Positions 27,375 to 37,436 of a stretch of DNA of 64,000 bases are shown one piece after another (positions within the stretch are counted from its first letter, which is position 1; each line of letters starts with the position of its first letter). Under the pieces are notes generated by a model that was given only the letters and a program-made list of their open reading frames with translations, made no database searches and was not told where the DNA came from. The DNA is from Siphonobacter sp. SORGH_AS_0500 (GTDB taxonomy: Bacteria; Bacteroidota; Bacteroidia; Cytophagales; Spirosomataceae), in assembly GCF_002838835.1 (NCBI RefSeq), contig NZ_NHPP01000008.1:1-64000 (forward strand). The letters are read 5' to 3'. Made by a program: the position numbers and the translations under genes.

Positions 27375-27900
27375 ACAAATAAAGTCGCGATGATTATAAT
27401 GGCTTAAAAAGAGCCTATTAAAGATATATTTTCTACACTACTCTTTGATCAGCTATTGCAAATGCCAAGTAATGATGACAACAAAGTCTAAGTTTTCCTC
27501 CTGGCATTACCCGTACTGTTTTACTAATGCTAATGAATGATGGCCATAAGGCTTGCATTGATCTACCCTATACAAATTTAGTGATCTACATCTTTAGAAG
27601 AGAAGCCTAATACTTCATTGAGGGTTATTTTCAGAGAGGATAATAAAATTTATAAATAATTATTTTTATTAAGTCTAAATAAACTATATTTGTTTTATTA
27701 TAACATTGAGCGATAAAGTATAATAAGTTGAAATGCTTATTAATAGATTTTTCTGACAGAGCATTGATTGTTTTAAACACCTATAGATTTTAAGTGTAAA
27801 TATCCTTTTTCCTTCTAACTATTAAATAATTGTTAATAACATATTGTTATTAACAAGCTAGTTTATTGGGTTATTATCTTTTAACTAAATCTCTATTATT
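27375..27900. other. Gene-free AT-rich region upstream of an unknown lipoprotein
   Basis: I see no gene in these 526 bases. They are much richer in A and T than the flanking core genes. TATATTTG at 27685-27692 resembles a -7 element, though it would leave a leader of about 200 bases. The region ends with the palindrome at 27830-27856. Confidence 0.5.
27830..27856. repeat. Perfect 12-bp palindrome upstream of a lipoprotein gene
   Basis: TTGTTAATAACA (27830-27841) and its exact complement (27845-27856) flank a 3-base spacer, 44 bases before the lipoprotein start. It could be an operator for a dimeric regulator or an mRNA hairpin. The stem is AT-rich with no T run after it, so a terminator is unlikely. 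Confidence 0.6.
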
Positions 27901-29420
27901 ATGCTTAAATTTACACTAATTAAGGCAATTTTTGCCGTAGCTTTGACAATGATTACTATTCTTTCTTGTAATAAAGAAAGCCCGATAGTAGACCCAATTA
28001 AAAATGAAAATGGTTCTGGTTTGACAGAAGAACAAATTGAGAAAAACAGAAATATATTTTCTCAAGTCCTTGCGAGATCTCTAAAGAATGAAAATGTAAG
28101 AATATTATTAAAAAAAGCCTCTCTCAAACGGATTAATAAAGATACGGACGTATTATTTCATTTAGTAAAAGATGAAATAATTGAAAAAATATTAGTTTTC
28201 ATGAATACTTAGCTTCTATTTATGGAGATAAAGAAGAATTTATCAGAATTGTCAATAGTATGCCAGTATTGACAATTTTAGTTCCTAGTGTTGTGAATTT
28301 CAATGCAGAAAGTTGGAATACATCTATTCAAATACCTAAAGTAGCGGTTTTCCCTAATAAAGTTTACAGAAAAAAAAATAACCATAAGTTTATGATGACT
28401 TATGATGTTAATGTCAAAGAAGAAGAATTAGCACTAAATATTTTTCCAGATTATCCGATTATTGTGGTTAAGGATAATGAAAGAATACAGGTGAACAATG
28501 GGAAGGTTAGAGGAGTAAAACAACTGAACTCATTTGTAATCAGGGATTTAAATTACTCATTTATTGACGAGTCATTCAACAATCTGAATGGGACTAAATT
28601 AAGTTCAGGTAGTCGCCTTGCAACCTATGACAAGTTTGATTCGAAAGTAAAGTTAGCTTATGAGAATAATTTACAGTATCCTCGGGACTACATTTATTAT
28701 AATATAGCACCTACTATTGGTAATGCTACGGGTAGCTTTAATAGCTCATATGCAGAACATCTAACTACTATACAGTTGGTTAACTCTGATATAATAAAAG
28801 AACTTGTTGACGACCAAATAACAGATTATGATGGGTATCCTTCTTTTGCAGATGGTGACCTAGAATTTATTGTAAAAGTAATAGGTATAAATAATCAGAA
28901 TAATGCTGTTGAAATAGTTAATAAATGGTTTGATGTTCCTTTCCTAGGGCTTGTAAATTTATATCATCAAAATAATCAATGGTATTATGGATCAAGTACT
29001 AAGCAGTATATTTTGCCAACTCCATTGGAATTGGTACCATGGAACATGCAGCAGTATGGTGACCAAATAAAAGTAGTATTAATGGAAGAAGATGCTACCA
29101 CTTCTTATACACAAAGTATAACGATAGGAATAAGCTCAACTTTTGGATTCAATTATTCCAATTCAATAAAAGATGGGCCAAATTTTGGAAGCAATACCAG
29201 TAATACCAATAATGTTTCTTCTACGTATAGTCTACAGGTTTCAGGTGGACATGATATGCTATATGATGCCATCATTCGGTGGGACGATAAGATCTTATAT
29301 TGGGATGAAGAGGCAATTCCAGGGTATCCTAATCCTCCTTTTAACGAGCATTGGGCAAGAACAAAAGAATTTTCCACTGGTAAAGCAATTATTACTATAG
29401 AGCCCATACCAAGGAGATAA
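27901..29420 (+). CDS. Unknown lipoprotein (one-base frameshift)
   Basis: The product has a lipoprotein signal (MLKFTLIKAIFAVALTMITI, then ILSC with Cys23). The first frame stops at 28212 while the adjacent one continues without a break. Adding one A to the A6 run at 28183-28188 gives IEKNISFHEYLASIYGDKEE and a protein of about 506 residues. The N-terminal helical region and the block VNSMPVLTILVPSVVNFNAESW resemble a recurrent N-terminal module of Bacteroidota lipoproteins, but I cannot name it. The C-terminal part is rich in Ser, Asn and Tyr and looks beta-rich. No catalytic motif is visible. Base composition is strikingly AT-rich, suggesting acquisition from another source. Confidence 0.65.
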
Positions 29421-29438
29421 ATTCTAATGACTATTTCC

Positions 29439-29506
29439 AGCTAAGACATTCTAGAAAATAGATAGTCGATGTTTTACGACCAGCATTTTTGTAGAATGTC
29501 TTAGCT
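29439..29506. terminator. Long-loop inverted repeat after the unknown lipoprotein
   Basis: AGCTAAGACATTCTA (29439-29453) is matched exactly by its complement at 29492-29506, with a 38-base loop and then TATTTTTATTTATA. It is the probable terminator of the lipoprotein gene, though the long loop is unusual. Confidence 0.55.
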
Positions 29507-29644
29507 TATTTTTATTTATACTAAATAGATATAAATTTTATATACTACCTTTGGAGTCATACCTCTAGAGAGTCGCTCACTAGATTCTTAATGCGTACTT
29601 CCACAAAGTATAGTTTTCTCATAACTAATTAGTCAAATCTAGCC

Positions 29645-30937
29645 ATGACTTTTAAAAAAGCCATCGGACAAGTTCACCTCTGGCTCGGCCTGGCCTCGGG
29701 AATTATTGTATTTATTGTCAGTATTACGGGTTGTATTTACGTCTTCCAGGAAGAAATCCGTGATATGACCGAAAGCTGGCGTTTTGTTAAAGAGCAACCT
29801 AAACCCTATCTGGTTCCTTCACAATTAATAGCCATTGCTGAGAAGAAATTAGAAGGGAAGAAAGCTACTTCGCTAACCTATACAAAGCCGAACGAAGCAG
29901 CCGTTGTGGGTCAGTTTGATCGCAAAAAACGGGGTAGCAAATACACTTCAGTATATATAAATCCTTATACAGGCGAGGTGCTGAAGGTAAAATCCATTGC
30001 TCGTGGGGGAAACGACGGAGACTTTGACTTTTTCCGTTTTATACTCAATGGCCACCGGGCTTTATGGATGCCTTATGACATTGGTCGGCCCGTTGTTGGT
30101 GTCGCTGTCCTGATTTTTGTTATCCTTTTAATTAGTGGAATGATTCTCTGGTGGCCTAAAAAGTGGAATAAGGCCAATCGGGATAAAAGCTTCAAGGTAA
30201 AATGGGATGGAACCTTCAAACGGATGAATTATGATTTACATAATGTTTGGGGATTTTACAGTACCTTTTTCTTACTCATTATTTCCTTAACGGGTCTGGT
30301 ATACAGTTTCCAGTGGTTTAGTAAGGGCTTATATTGGGTAACTACAGGTGGTCGCAGTTTGTCGTTTGAACGGAATACAGCCCTGTCTGATACAACCCAA
30401 AACCTTCCGGTTACTATTACTAGTGTTGATAAAGTATGGCTGAATCTGACGGATCAGGGAAAATCACAGAAGGCCATGTTTGTGAACCTGCCGCAAACGC
30501 CCAAGGATGCCATCAGTGTCACGGTATATCTTAAGCCGGGGACTTATTATAAAACGGATGTTTATACGTACGATCAATTCACTCTCAAACCACTAAAGGC
30601 GGCGGGACCTTTCAGTGGAAAATACGAAGATGCGGACGGTGGCGATAAACTCCGTCGGATGAATTATGATCTGCATGTGGGAGCTGTGATGGGCTTACCT
30701 ACGAAGATCCTGGCCTTCCTAGCCAGTTTGATTTCAGCTAGTTTGCCCGTTACCGGATTCCTGATTTGGTGGGGGAGAAGAAAAAAAGGCGGCAAGAAGG
30801 AAGAAGGTAAAAAGCCCGTTCAAAGAAGAACAGCGGTTGATTCTCCCCGTAGATCGGCTCCGGTAGTGCGTCGCAAGGTAGCTCAACCCCTGGCGGTTAC
30901 GGATGAAGTAACGGTAATTAAACCAGAAGTAGAGTAA
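29645..30937 (+). CDS. PepSY-associated membrane protein
   Basis: This 430-residue inner-membrane protein is of the PepSY-TM type. It begins with a membrane segment (IGQVHLWLGLASGIIVFIVSITGCIYVF), followed by a PepSY-like periplasmic stretch (LIAIAEKKLEGKKATSLTYTKP), then a second (AVLIFVILLISGMILWWP), a third (NVWGFYSTFFLLIISLTGLVYSFQWF) and a fourth (ILAFLASLISASLPVTGFLIWWG). Relatives often sit near TonB-dependent siderophore receptors and are linked to iron reduction or uptake; no receptor is adjacent here. The C-terminal tail is basic and Pro-rich. Confidence 0.82.
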   Translation: MTFKKAIGQVHLWLGLASGIIVFIVSITGCIYVFQEEIRDMTESWRFVKEQPKPYLVPSQLIAIAEKKLEGKKATSLTYTKPNEAAVVGQFDRKKRGSKYTSVYINPYTGEVLKVKSIARGGNDGDFDFFRFILNGHRALWMPYDIGRPVVGVAVLIFVILLISGMILWWPKKWNKANRDKSFKVKWDGTFKRMNYDLHNVWGFYSTFFLLIISLTGLVYSFQWFSKGLYWVTTGGRSLSFERNTALSDTTQNLPVTITSVDKVWLNLTDQGKSQKAMFVNLPQTPKDAISVTVYLKPGTYYKTDVYTYDQFTLKPLKAAGPFSGKYEDADGGDKLRRMNYDLHVGAVMGLPTKILAFLASLISASLPVTGFLIWWGRRKKGGKKEEGKKPVQRRTAVDSPRRSAPVVRRKVAQPLAVTDEVTVIKPEVE

Positions 30938-30960
30938 AAGAGTATTCAAACAGGTAAAAA

Positions 30961-30999
30961 GTAAAAGGGACAAAGCCGTTTGGTTTTGTCCCTTTTTAC
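30961..30999. terminator. Bidirectional terminator between the PepSY gene and prfB
   Basis: The stem GTAAAAGGGACAAA pairs with the complement in 30984-30999, with terminal A and T runs on both sides. It lies between two convergent genes. Confidence 0.85.
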
Positions 31000-31011
31000 G
31001 TTACTCCGAGC

Positions 31012-32104
31012 TTAGCTCTGCTCTTCGCTTACGTCCGACATTAAGTATGCTTTGATGAAATCATTGATTTCTCCGTCCAGCACCGCGTCAGTGTTTGAAG
31101 TCTGGTGATTCGTGCGGTGATCTTTCACGCGGCGATCATCAAGTACATAACTGCGAATCTGGCTACCCCACTCAATTTTTCGCTTAGTTGCGTCCAATTC
31201 AGCTTTAGCTGCCAGCCGTTTTTCCAGCTCCATTTGATAAAGTCGAGATTTCAGCAATCGCATCGCCACTTCCTTATTTTGAAGCTGGCTGCGTTCCTGC
31301 TGACACTCGATAATAATTCCCGAAGGTTTGTGTTTCAAACGTACAGCCGTTTCTACCTTATTCACGTTCTGGCCACCGGCTCCACCGCTTCGGAACGTAT
31401 CCCAGTCAATATCGGCCGGGTTAATTTCAATCTCGATGGTATCATCCACCAAAGGATAGGCAAAGACTGAAGCAAAGGACGTATGACGACGGGCATTAGA
31501 ATCGAATGGAGAGATCCGAACTAGACGGTGCACGCCAATTTCTGCTTTCAGGTTACCGTAAGCATATTCACCCAAAATCTCAATCGTTGCTGATTTAACA
31601 CCCGCGACATCGCCATCGGCCACGTTCACGACGTTAATCTTGAAGTTATTTTTTTGAGCCCACATGGTGTACATTCGCAACAGCATGTTCGCCCAATCCT
31701 GCGATTCAGTTCCGCCCGCTCCGGCATTAATTTCCAGCACGGCATCCATATTATCGCCTTCATCCGACATCATTTTCCGGAACTCTACTTCAGCCAATTT
31801 AGCTTCCAGCTTGGCCGCTTCGGCATCGACATCAGCTTCTGACGCTTCGCCTAACTCCTGAAATTCCATCATGGTTTCGGTATCGCCCAAAAGCTGATTG
31901 AGCTGATCGAAACCATCCGTCCAGAATTTTAGCCCACGAATTTCTCTGAGAATTTTTTCCGCCCGTTCCCGTTCATTCCAGAATTCAGGATCAAGCGTTT
32001 TTTGTTCTAATTCTTCTATCTGGTACTTTTTCCCATCGTAGTCAAAGATACCCCCTCAAGGCCTCTATGCTGGCCTTCAAGTCTTTCAACTTGTCTTGTG
32101 TCAT
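31012..32104 (-). CDS. prfB: Peptide chain release factor 2, with programmed +1 frameshift
   Basis: RF2 releases peptides at UGA and UAA. The first 20 codons start at ATG 32104 ([20 protein letters not shown]) and meet an in-frame TGA at 32044-32042. A +1 shift over the CTT codon (32047-32045) skips base 32044 and resumes with GAC as [17 protein letters not shown], running to 31012. The product is 363 residues. The stop-recognition tripeptide SPF occurs in RISPFDSN and the catalytic GGQ in [10 protein letters not shown]. The coding region is therefore 32104-32045 joined to 32043-31012. Unlike the other broken genes here, this break is the known autoregulatory device. Confidence 0.97.
32041..32056 (-). 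promoter_or_regulatory. prfB programmed frameshift site
   Basis: On the minus strand the sequence is AGGGGGTATCTTTGAC: an internal Shine-Dalgarno-like AGGGGG, a 3-base spacer, the slippery CTT, then TGA C. This is the arrangement known from E. coli prfB, where low RF2 allows a +1 slip at the poorly terminated UGAC. Conservation of an SD-like element is notable because Bacteroidota genes rarely depend on SD sequences for initiation. Confidence 0.95.
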
Positions 32105-32184
32105 AATGGATTGGATGCTGGGCCAGAGGCCTTTCATCGTTAGTGATTAGAGATACAAAAGTAAAGAGCAAGGCTCTAAAAAGC

Positions 32185-32210
32185 GAAAACCTGACCGAAG
32201 CCAGGTTTTC
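32185..32210 (-). terminator. Terminator after ppiD
   Basis: The stem GAAAACCTG (32185-32193) pairs with CAGGTTTTC (32202-32210), with an 8-base loop. On the minus strand a T run follows (GCTTTTTAG). It lies 23 bases past the ppiD stop. Confidence 0.75.
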
Positions 32211-32232
32211 AGTGCTTTCGTCTCCGTAGAGA

Positions 32233-34356
32233 TTAAAAATATTTAGCCCGGTAATCTTTCACATTCGCTTTCTCGCGAACGGCTTCGTTTACGAAGTAAC
32301 CTGAGCGTTGTAATTCCGTTTGCAGGGCGGTCTTTTTGTATTGGCTATAATCAGCAATGGCAGGAGCATCCATTTTCTTCAGGGTTTCCATGATGAATAC
32401 ACCACTTTCACCTTTGAAGGGCTGCGATTTCTGACCAGCTTTCATCCCAAATGCTTTACCTAAGGCGGTAGGATCAGCACCTGCGGAGTTCAGTAAGCCG
32501 CTGTTCAGAGTCAGGTCGTTTGCTGTTTCAACTAAAGCACCGGCACCGTACTTCTGAGCAATTTGCTCCAAACTACCTGCACCAGCTAAGCCGCTTAACT
32601 TTTTCAGGATTTCTTCGCCTTTCTTCTGATTACGAACTTTCGCAGTTAACTCATCGCGGAAGTCGTCTACTTTTACTTCGTCTTCAGAGGTTTTACCCGT
32701 CAGGGCAGCTACGATATACGCATCGTTTACTTCAAAAACCTGAGAAACATCACCTACATCCGTTTTGTCTTCAAAAGCCCAACGAATCACAGGCTGAGCG
32801 TTTTGCATCATGTTCAGGTTCGTAGAACCTTCAGGAACACGGTTTGCTTTCAAAAGAACGATAGATTTATCTTTCTTAGCAGCGGCTTCCATCTGCTCCA
32901 GCGTTTTATTAGCGGCAGCAAATTCATCAGCTTTGCGATAAACCTCATCACGAGTAGCCTGGCTGGGTCCAAGTTGTTTCGAAACAGCCACTACACGGTA
33001 CTGAACGTTATTTTTAGGCTCTGTTACTTTAATGATGTGGAAACCGAAATCCGTTTCAACCAGATTTGGTAATAGGCCCGTGCCGTTGTAAGCAAATACG
33101 GCGGTTTCGAAAGGCTTCACCATCGAACCGTTGTTCTGGAAGTAACCCAAGTCGCCTCCACGTTGAGCGGTACCGTCTGTACCATACTGAGCGGCCATTG
33201 CTGAGAAATCAGCTCCGCCTTTCAATTCTTTCAGAATGTTCTCTGCACGAACGCGAGCCGAAGCTTTTGCCGAATCGGACTGATTGGTAGGACGAATCAG
33301 AATGTGGCTGGCCTTAACGGTATAAAGCGAGTCACGTTTCATACCTGTATACTTATAGATAGTATAGGTATTGTCGGTACGGAAAGGACCTGCAATCTGA
33401 CCGGGGAAGAAGCCTTTTACCGCTTCTTTCAATTGATCATCCATGTCACGCAGACTCCAGTACAGCGGATGCGGTACGTCAGAATTCATACGTGCAAACG
33501 AAGAATCGTTTGTAGCTTTAGCCAAATCTTTGGCTAATTGCGTTAATGTATTCTTAAGAGCAAGGCTATCGGCTTTCGAAGGAACAACTCCAAAAGCGAC
33601 ATAATCCAGACTACGAGTATTGGCACCCTTATACTCATCTTTGTGAGCGTTTAGGTAATCTTTCAATTCAGAATCCGTAACCTTGATGGTTGAATCCGCC
33701 ATTGAGTAGAAAGGAACATACAAGTATTTCGCGTCAACTTTTGCCGTTTGTGCTTCGTAATCCTTCTTCGCTTCTGCTGTAGTTACGTAACTGGACATGC
33801 GGATCAGGTTCACGTAACGAGTCATCAGGTGTTGACGCTGAATGTCACGCACAAACGCCTGCCAGCCCAACTGCTGGATAGAACCCGCAGGTAATTGCTG
33901 AATTTGAGCACGCTGTTGTTTTACCCGATTGATATCGAAAATGCCCGTCTGAGGATCGGTGAAGCTCTGACGAACGGCGGGATCAATGTATTTACCAAAG
34001 AACATGTCCTGCTTTTCATCTTCTGAAAGCGTCAGTCCCAGGGCATCAAATTCTTTTTGATATGCATAATCAATTAACAGATCATTCCAAACCTTCTCGC
34101 GAAGCTGAGCGATCACCTGATCGTTCGCGGATTGACCGGACTGAGCTTCGTATTCCATACGAGCCTGGTCTAATTTTTTCTGGAAATCCTGGGCCAGAAT
34201 GCTATTTCCGGCAATTTCACCTACTTTCTGAGTCTTCCCTCCAAAAAGTCCCCGTGATCCGAGGAGGTCACCGCCCACAATAAATAAGATGAGGGAGATG
34301 GCAATAATGGTAATTGCAATTCCTGAACGTTCTCTGATTTTGTTAACTAAAGCCAT
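32233..34356 (-). CDS. ppiD: PpiD/SurA-type peptidylprolyl isomerase
   Basis: This is a membrane-anchored periplasmic folding factor of 707 residues. It has a short cytoplasmic start, one membrane segment (about residues 13-31, IAITIIAISLILFIVGGDLL), a SurA-N-like helical region (residues 50-220) and a parvulin domain at about 345-445 (VKASHILIRPTN, FSAMAAQYGTDGTAQRGGDLGYF, VETDFGFHIIKVTE). The helical C-terminal region follows the PpiD plan. It likely assists outer-membrane protein folding. It is transcribed alone between a terminator and a divergent gene. Confidence 0.88.
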   Translation of the reverse strand: MALVNKIRERSGIAITIIAISLILFIVGGDLLGSRGLFGGKTQKVGEIAGNSILAQDFQKKLDQARMEYEAQSGQSANDQVIAQLREKVWNDLLIDYAYQKEFDALGLTLSEDEKQDMFFGKYIDPAVRQSFTDPQTGIFDINRVKQQRAQIQQLPAGSIQQLGWQAFVRDIQRQHLMTRYVNLIRMSSYVTTAEAKKDYEAQTAKVDAKYLYVPFYSMADSTIKVTDSELKDYLNAHKDEYKGANTRSLDYVAFGVVPSKADSLALKNTLTQLAKDLAKATNDSSFARMNSDVPHPLYWSLRDMDDQLKEAVKGFFPGQIAGPFRTDNTYTIYKYTGMKRDSLYTVKASHILIRPTNQSDSAKASARVRAENILKELKGGADFSAMAAQYGTDGTAQRGGDLGYFQNNGSMVKPFETAVFAYNGTGLLPNLVETDFGFHIIKVTEPKNNVQYRVVAVSKQLGPSQATRDEVYRKADEFAAANKTLEQMEAAAKKDKSIVLLKANRVPEGSTNLNMMQNAQPVIRWAFEDKTDVGDVSQVFEVNDAYIVAALTGKTSEDEVKVDDFRDELTAKVRNQKKGEEILKKLSGLAGAGSLEQIAQKYGAGALVETANDLTLNSGLLNSAGADPTALGKAFGMKAGQKSQPFKGESGVFIMETLKKMDAPAIADYSQYKKTALQTELQRSGYFVNEAVREKANVKDYRAKYF

Positions 34357-34664
34357 ACGACCATTTTATTAGAACCGCAAAATAAGGGTTTTTTTCGATG
34401 ATTCCCAAACGAATGCAAAGGCCTTTTGTTTGATATTTACATTGAAAAAAAGTTAGAAATTAAAAAGTATTCTACGTTTTTGTCCACCGAATGGGCGTGT
34501 TTTAAAGGAGATGCCGTATTTTCACCGACTTGAAATAGGAAACCTGTCGTGTAGTTAGCGTTGTATACTGAGCGTATGAAGCCTTGAAATTCGGGATCAC
34601 TCCGTCTTTTCATGAGCTTAATTCTTTTGAATGACCCTCTTTAACGTCTGGCATTGAACATTTT
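34357..34664. other. Divergent intergenic region between ppiD and gpsA
   Basis: I see no gene in these 308 bases. Promoters for both divergent genes should lie here, but none is clear enough to place. Confidence 0.4.
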
Positions 34665-35687
34665 TTGATAGCCGCATTGAACGAAGCAAATAAAAATACT
34701 ACAACCATCACGGTTATTGGTGGAGGTAGCTGGGCAACGGCCATTATCCGCATTCTTTCAGAAAACGAAGTCAAGATTCGCTGGTGGTTGCGAAATCGGA
34801 AAGATGCCGAGCATATTCGTAAGTTTCACAGCAACCCCCGCTACTTGAGCGGCGTAGTGCTGCATCCCAAACGGGTGAAGCCCTTTACTCGTTTACACGA
34901 AGCTATGAAGGGAAGTCAGGTAGTGATTCTGGCGGTTCCTGCTGCATTTATTACAGAAGCCCTTGCTGAATTAAGGCCGGAAGATTTTACGGGAAAGACA
35001 ATCGTATCCGCCATCAAGGGCATGGTTCCCGGAGAAAACTTGCTAGTAACGGATTGGCTGGAAAAAAACTACGGCGTTTCGCAGGATCAATTCTGTGTCA
35101 TTGCAGGTCCCTGTCATGCCGAAGAAGTGGCCTTGGAGAAACAGTCATATCTGACCATTGCCTCGCCCGAAATCCAGCGGGCAACGGCCTTTGCCGATTT
35201 AATGACTTGTCGCTTTGTAAGTACCCAGCCCTTAACGGATTTATACGGAGTGGAATATTGTGCGGTAATGAAGAACATTATCGCTCTGGCCTGTGGCATT
35301 TGTCACGGAATTGGGTATGGCGATAACTTTCAGGCCGTACTGGTGTCAAATGCCATGCAGGAAATAAAGCGGTTTCTGGATGTAATCTATCCTTATTATC
35401 GGGATCTGATGGGTTCGGCGTATCTGGGGGATTTATTAGTAACGTCTTATTCGCAGTTCAGCCGAAACCGAACCTTTGGCAGCATGATTGGCCGGGGGTA
35501 CAGTGTTACCTCCGCTCAAATGGAAATGAACATGGTTGCTGAAGGGTATTATGCTGTTAAATCCATTTACGAAATCAATCGGCAATATGAAGTTGATATG
35601 CCCATAGTGAATGCCGTTTATTCAATCTTATACGAACGCTCTTCACCAGTGATTGAAGTGGAGATATTGAAGAATTTATTGCGGTAA
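34665..35687 (+). CDS. gpsA: NAD(P)-dependent glycerol-3-phosphate dehydrogenase
   Basis: GpsA reduces dihydroxyacetone phosphate to sn-glycerol 3-phosphate for phospholipid synthesis. The Rossmann motif is VIGGGSWATA (residues 17-26), with the NAD-site block VVILAVPAAFI and the substrate block VEYCAVMKNIIALACGICHGIGYGDN, where the Lys of MKN is catalytic. GSAYLGDLLVTSYS and SRNRTFG follow, as in the family. Length is 340 residues. The frame opens with TTG at 34665 and no ATG occurs before the Rossmann motif; a second TTG at 34676 is in a different frame, and an initiation codon slightly later is possible. Confidence 0.93.
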   Translation: MIAALNEANKNTTTITVIGGGSWATAIIRILSENEVKIRWWLRNRKDAEHIRKFHSNPRYLSGVVLHPKRVKPFTRLHEAMKGSQVVILAVPAAFITEALAELRPEDFTGKTIVSAIKGMVPGENLLVTDWLEKNYGVSQDQFCVIAGPCHAEEVALEKQSYLTIASPEIQRATAFADLMTCRFVSTQPLTDLYGVEYCAVMKNIIALACGICHGIGYGDNFQAVLVSNAMQEIKRFLDVIYPYYRDLMGSAYLGDLLVTSYSQFSRNRTFGSMIGRGYSVTSAQMEMNMVAEGYYAVKSIYEINRQYEVDMPIVNAVYSILYERSSPVIEVEILKNLLR

Positions 35688-35706
35688 ATAATTTACAGTG
35701 TTTATA

Positions 35707-35737
35707 AAATAGCTACTTCTTAGAAGTAGCTATTTTT
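35707..35737 (+). terminator. Terminator after gpsA
   Basis: A perfect 13-bp stem (35707-35719 with 35723-35735) with a TTA loop is followed by T residues. It lies 20 bases after the gpsA stop. Confidence 0.85.
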
Positions 35738-35834
35738 ATTAGAAGAAAAATATTAAATTTGAAACCGTCTTTAAAATGCCAGCCAACTCTTATTTTATTT
35801 AAAGAATAGGTAGCAATATTTAATGAATTAACCA

Positions 35835-37436
35835 ATGACTTTAAGACGTACCTTTCCGTTAATTATTTGCCTAATCCCCATTATTGCTTTTTATTTAATG
35901 TTGTATCATTTTTCAGTGAATTTACCTTGGACTGATGATTCAACATTTATGCATTATGTATATCAGAATGAGGAGAGTAGGTCTAATTTTAAAAAAATAT
36001 TAATTGAGACTTTTTCTGTACATGCAGATCACAGAATTGCTGTGCCAAGAGTAGTGATGTATCTGATTTATTTAATAGAAGGTGAGATTAATTTAAGATC
36101 AGTAATATTAATAGGTAATTTAAGTATACTTGGTTGTTTCTTTATTGTATTAAGATACTTTCAAATATCTAAGCTATCTCTTTGGTTTTTTGTTCCTGTT
36201 AGCTTCCTGCTATTTCAGCCAGTTTATTGGGAAGATGCTCTTTGGCCTATCTGTGTTTTACAACATAGTCTAGTTATTTTTTTAGTATTGGTATCCTTGC
36301 AATTACTGCAAAAAGAAGGGAAATGGTTTTTAATGACATCAATCATTTTCGCCGTACTTGCTATATACACTAGTGGCAATGGACTTTTGATTCTAATTCC
36401 AGGCGTATTGCTACTATTATTTCAGAAAAGAAAAATAGCTGCGGTAATCTGGAGCATCGGTGTTATTGTAGCAATAATCTGTTACTTCATTGATTTTACT
36501 AAGGGAGGGCATACGCATGTCACAGAAAGTTTATTAAATCCAATACAATTTATAAAATATATTCTTGTGTTTCTTGGAGCAAATGTCTCCCTTAACTATG
36601 TGAACAGGGCTATCTTTTTAGGAATTTTAATTTTACTAGTATGGGGAATAGCATTTATAAGTATTATACGTACAAAAGATAATAAATTTTTACCCATCTG
36701 GGGTTTATTAACATTTTTGATTTTGTCTGCAGGATTAGTGTCTTTATCGCGATCCTGGGTTGGTGTAGGTATTACTGCAAGGTATCAGATTTATGCTACC
36801 TATGCTGTTACTACTGCTTATGTGTTGTTCGTAGCGTTAATTAATAAATACGACTGGAAAAAGTATCTTAAAGTTCCTTTAATAATAGGAACTGGATTAT
36901 ATGTATCTTTAATCTGGTTTATATACTGGCCTATCATTTGCTACCGGAAGGATCTTTTGGTGGCTGAGACAGTTAATTGGAAACAAAATGGATTTTTCTT
37001 GACTGTAGACCAGGACCATAATTTAGCTACTGCAAGATTCTATCCCTATTTAGTTAAAAAACGCTTGTATACTTTTCCACAGCATATGTATGCTCCTGAT
37101 GAGGACAAAACAAGTTCAGATAAAGTAATAAACTTTCAGTATCATCCTGATGAAATGTATTTTGGAGGAAATTCACTTGTAGTGGAGGTGCCTGATATAG
37201 ACCAGAATATAAAGACTAGTTATTTGATTTTGAAAGATTCATCAGGAAGAATATTTCTAGCTCCACTGAAAGCGAACTCTAATTCTATTAAAAATTTTTT
37301 ACGAACGGGCTTGCTATTCTCTAAGGGAGGGAACGCAATCATTCTCGTTGAAACATTACCTCAGGGTACCTATCAATTTGGGTTATATTCAAATAATCAG
37401 GTTAAATGGTTAGCTCAAAAATGGGAAAAGCAATAA
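35835..37436 (+). CDS. Polytopic membrane protein, possible GT-C glycosyltransferase
   Basis: The 533-residue protein has about ten hydrophobic segments in the first 390 residues and a soluble C-terminal part of about 140 residues. The first extracytoplasmic loop carries LPWTDDSTFMHY and later HADHRIAVPR; acidic residues at that position are typical of GT-C enzymes using polyprenyl-linked sugars. I cannot assign a substrate. The gene is AT-rich compared with gpsA and carB. It converges with a lipoprotein gene, and a glycosyltransferase-like gene lies beyond. Confidence 0.6.
   Translation: MTLRRTFPLIICLIPIIAFYLMLYHFSVNLPWTDDSTFMHYVYQNEESRSNFKKILIETFSVHADHRIAVPRVVMYLIYLIEGEINLRSVILIGNLSILGCFFIVLRYFQISKLSLWFFVPVSFLLFQPVYWEDALWPICVLQHSLVIFLVLVSLQLLQKEGKWFLMTSIIFAVLAIYTSGNGLLILIPGVLLLLFQKRKIAAVIWSIGVIVAIICYFIDFTKGGHTHVTESLLNPIQFIKYILVFLGANVSLNYVNRAIFLGILILLVWGIAFISIIRTKDNKFLPIWGLLTFLILSAGLVSLSRSWVGVGITARYQIYATYAVTTAYVLFVALINKYDWKKYLKVPLIIGTGLYVSLIWFIYWPIICYRKDLLVAETVNWKQNGFFLTVDQDHNLATARFYPYLVKKRLYTFPQHMYAPDEDKTSSDKVINFQYHPDEMYFGGNSLVVEVPDIDQNIKTSYLILKDSSGRIFLAPLKANSNSIKNFLRTGLLFSKGGNAIILVETLPQGTYQFGLYSNNQVKWLAQKWEKQ

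Noticed and set aside
31012-32104. prfB as a pseudogene or another sequencing error
   Set aside because: The break coincides exactly with the SD-like AGGGGG, CTT and TGA C arrangement of the known programmed frameshift.
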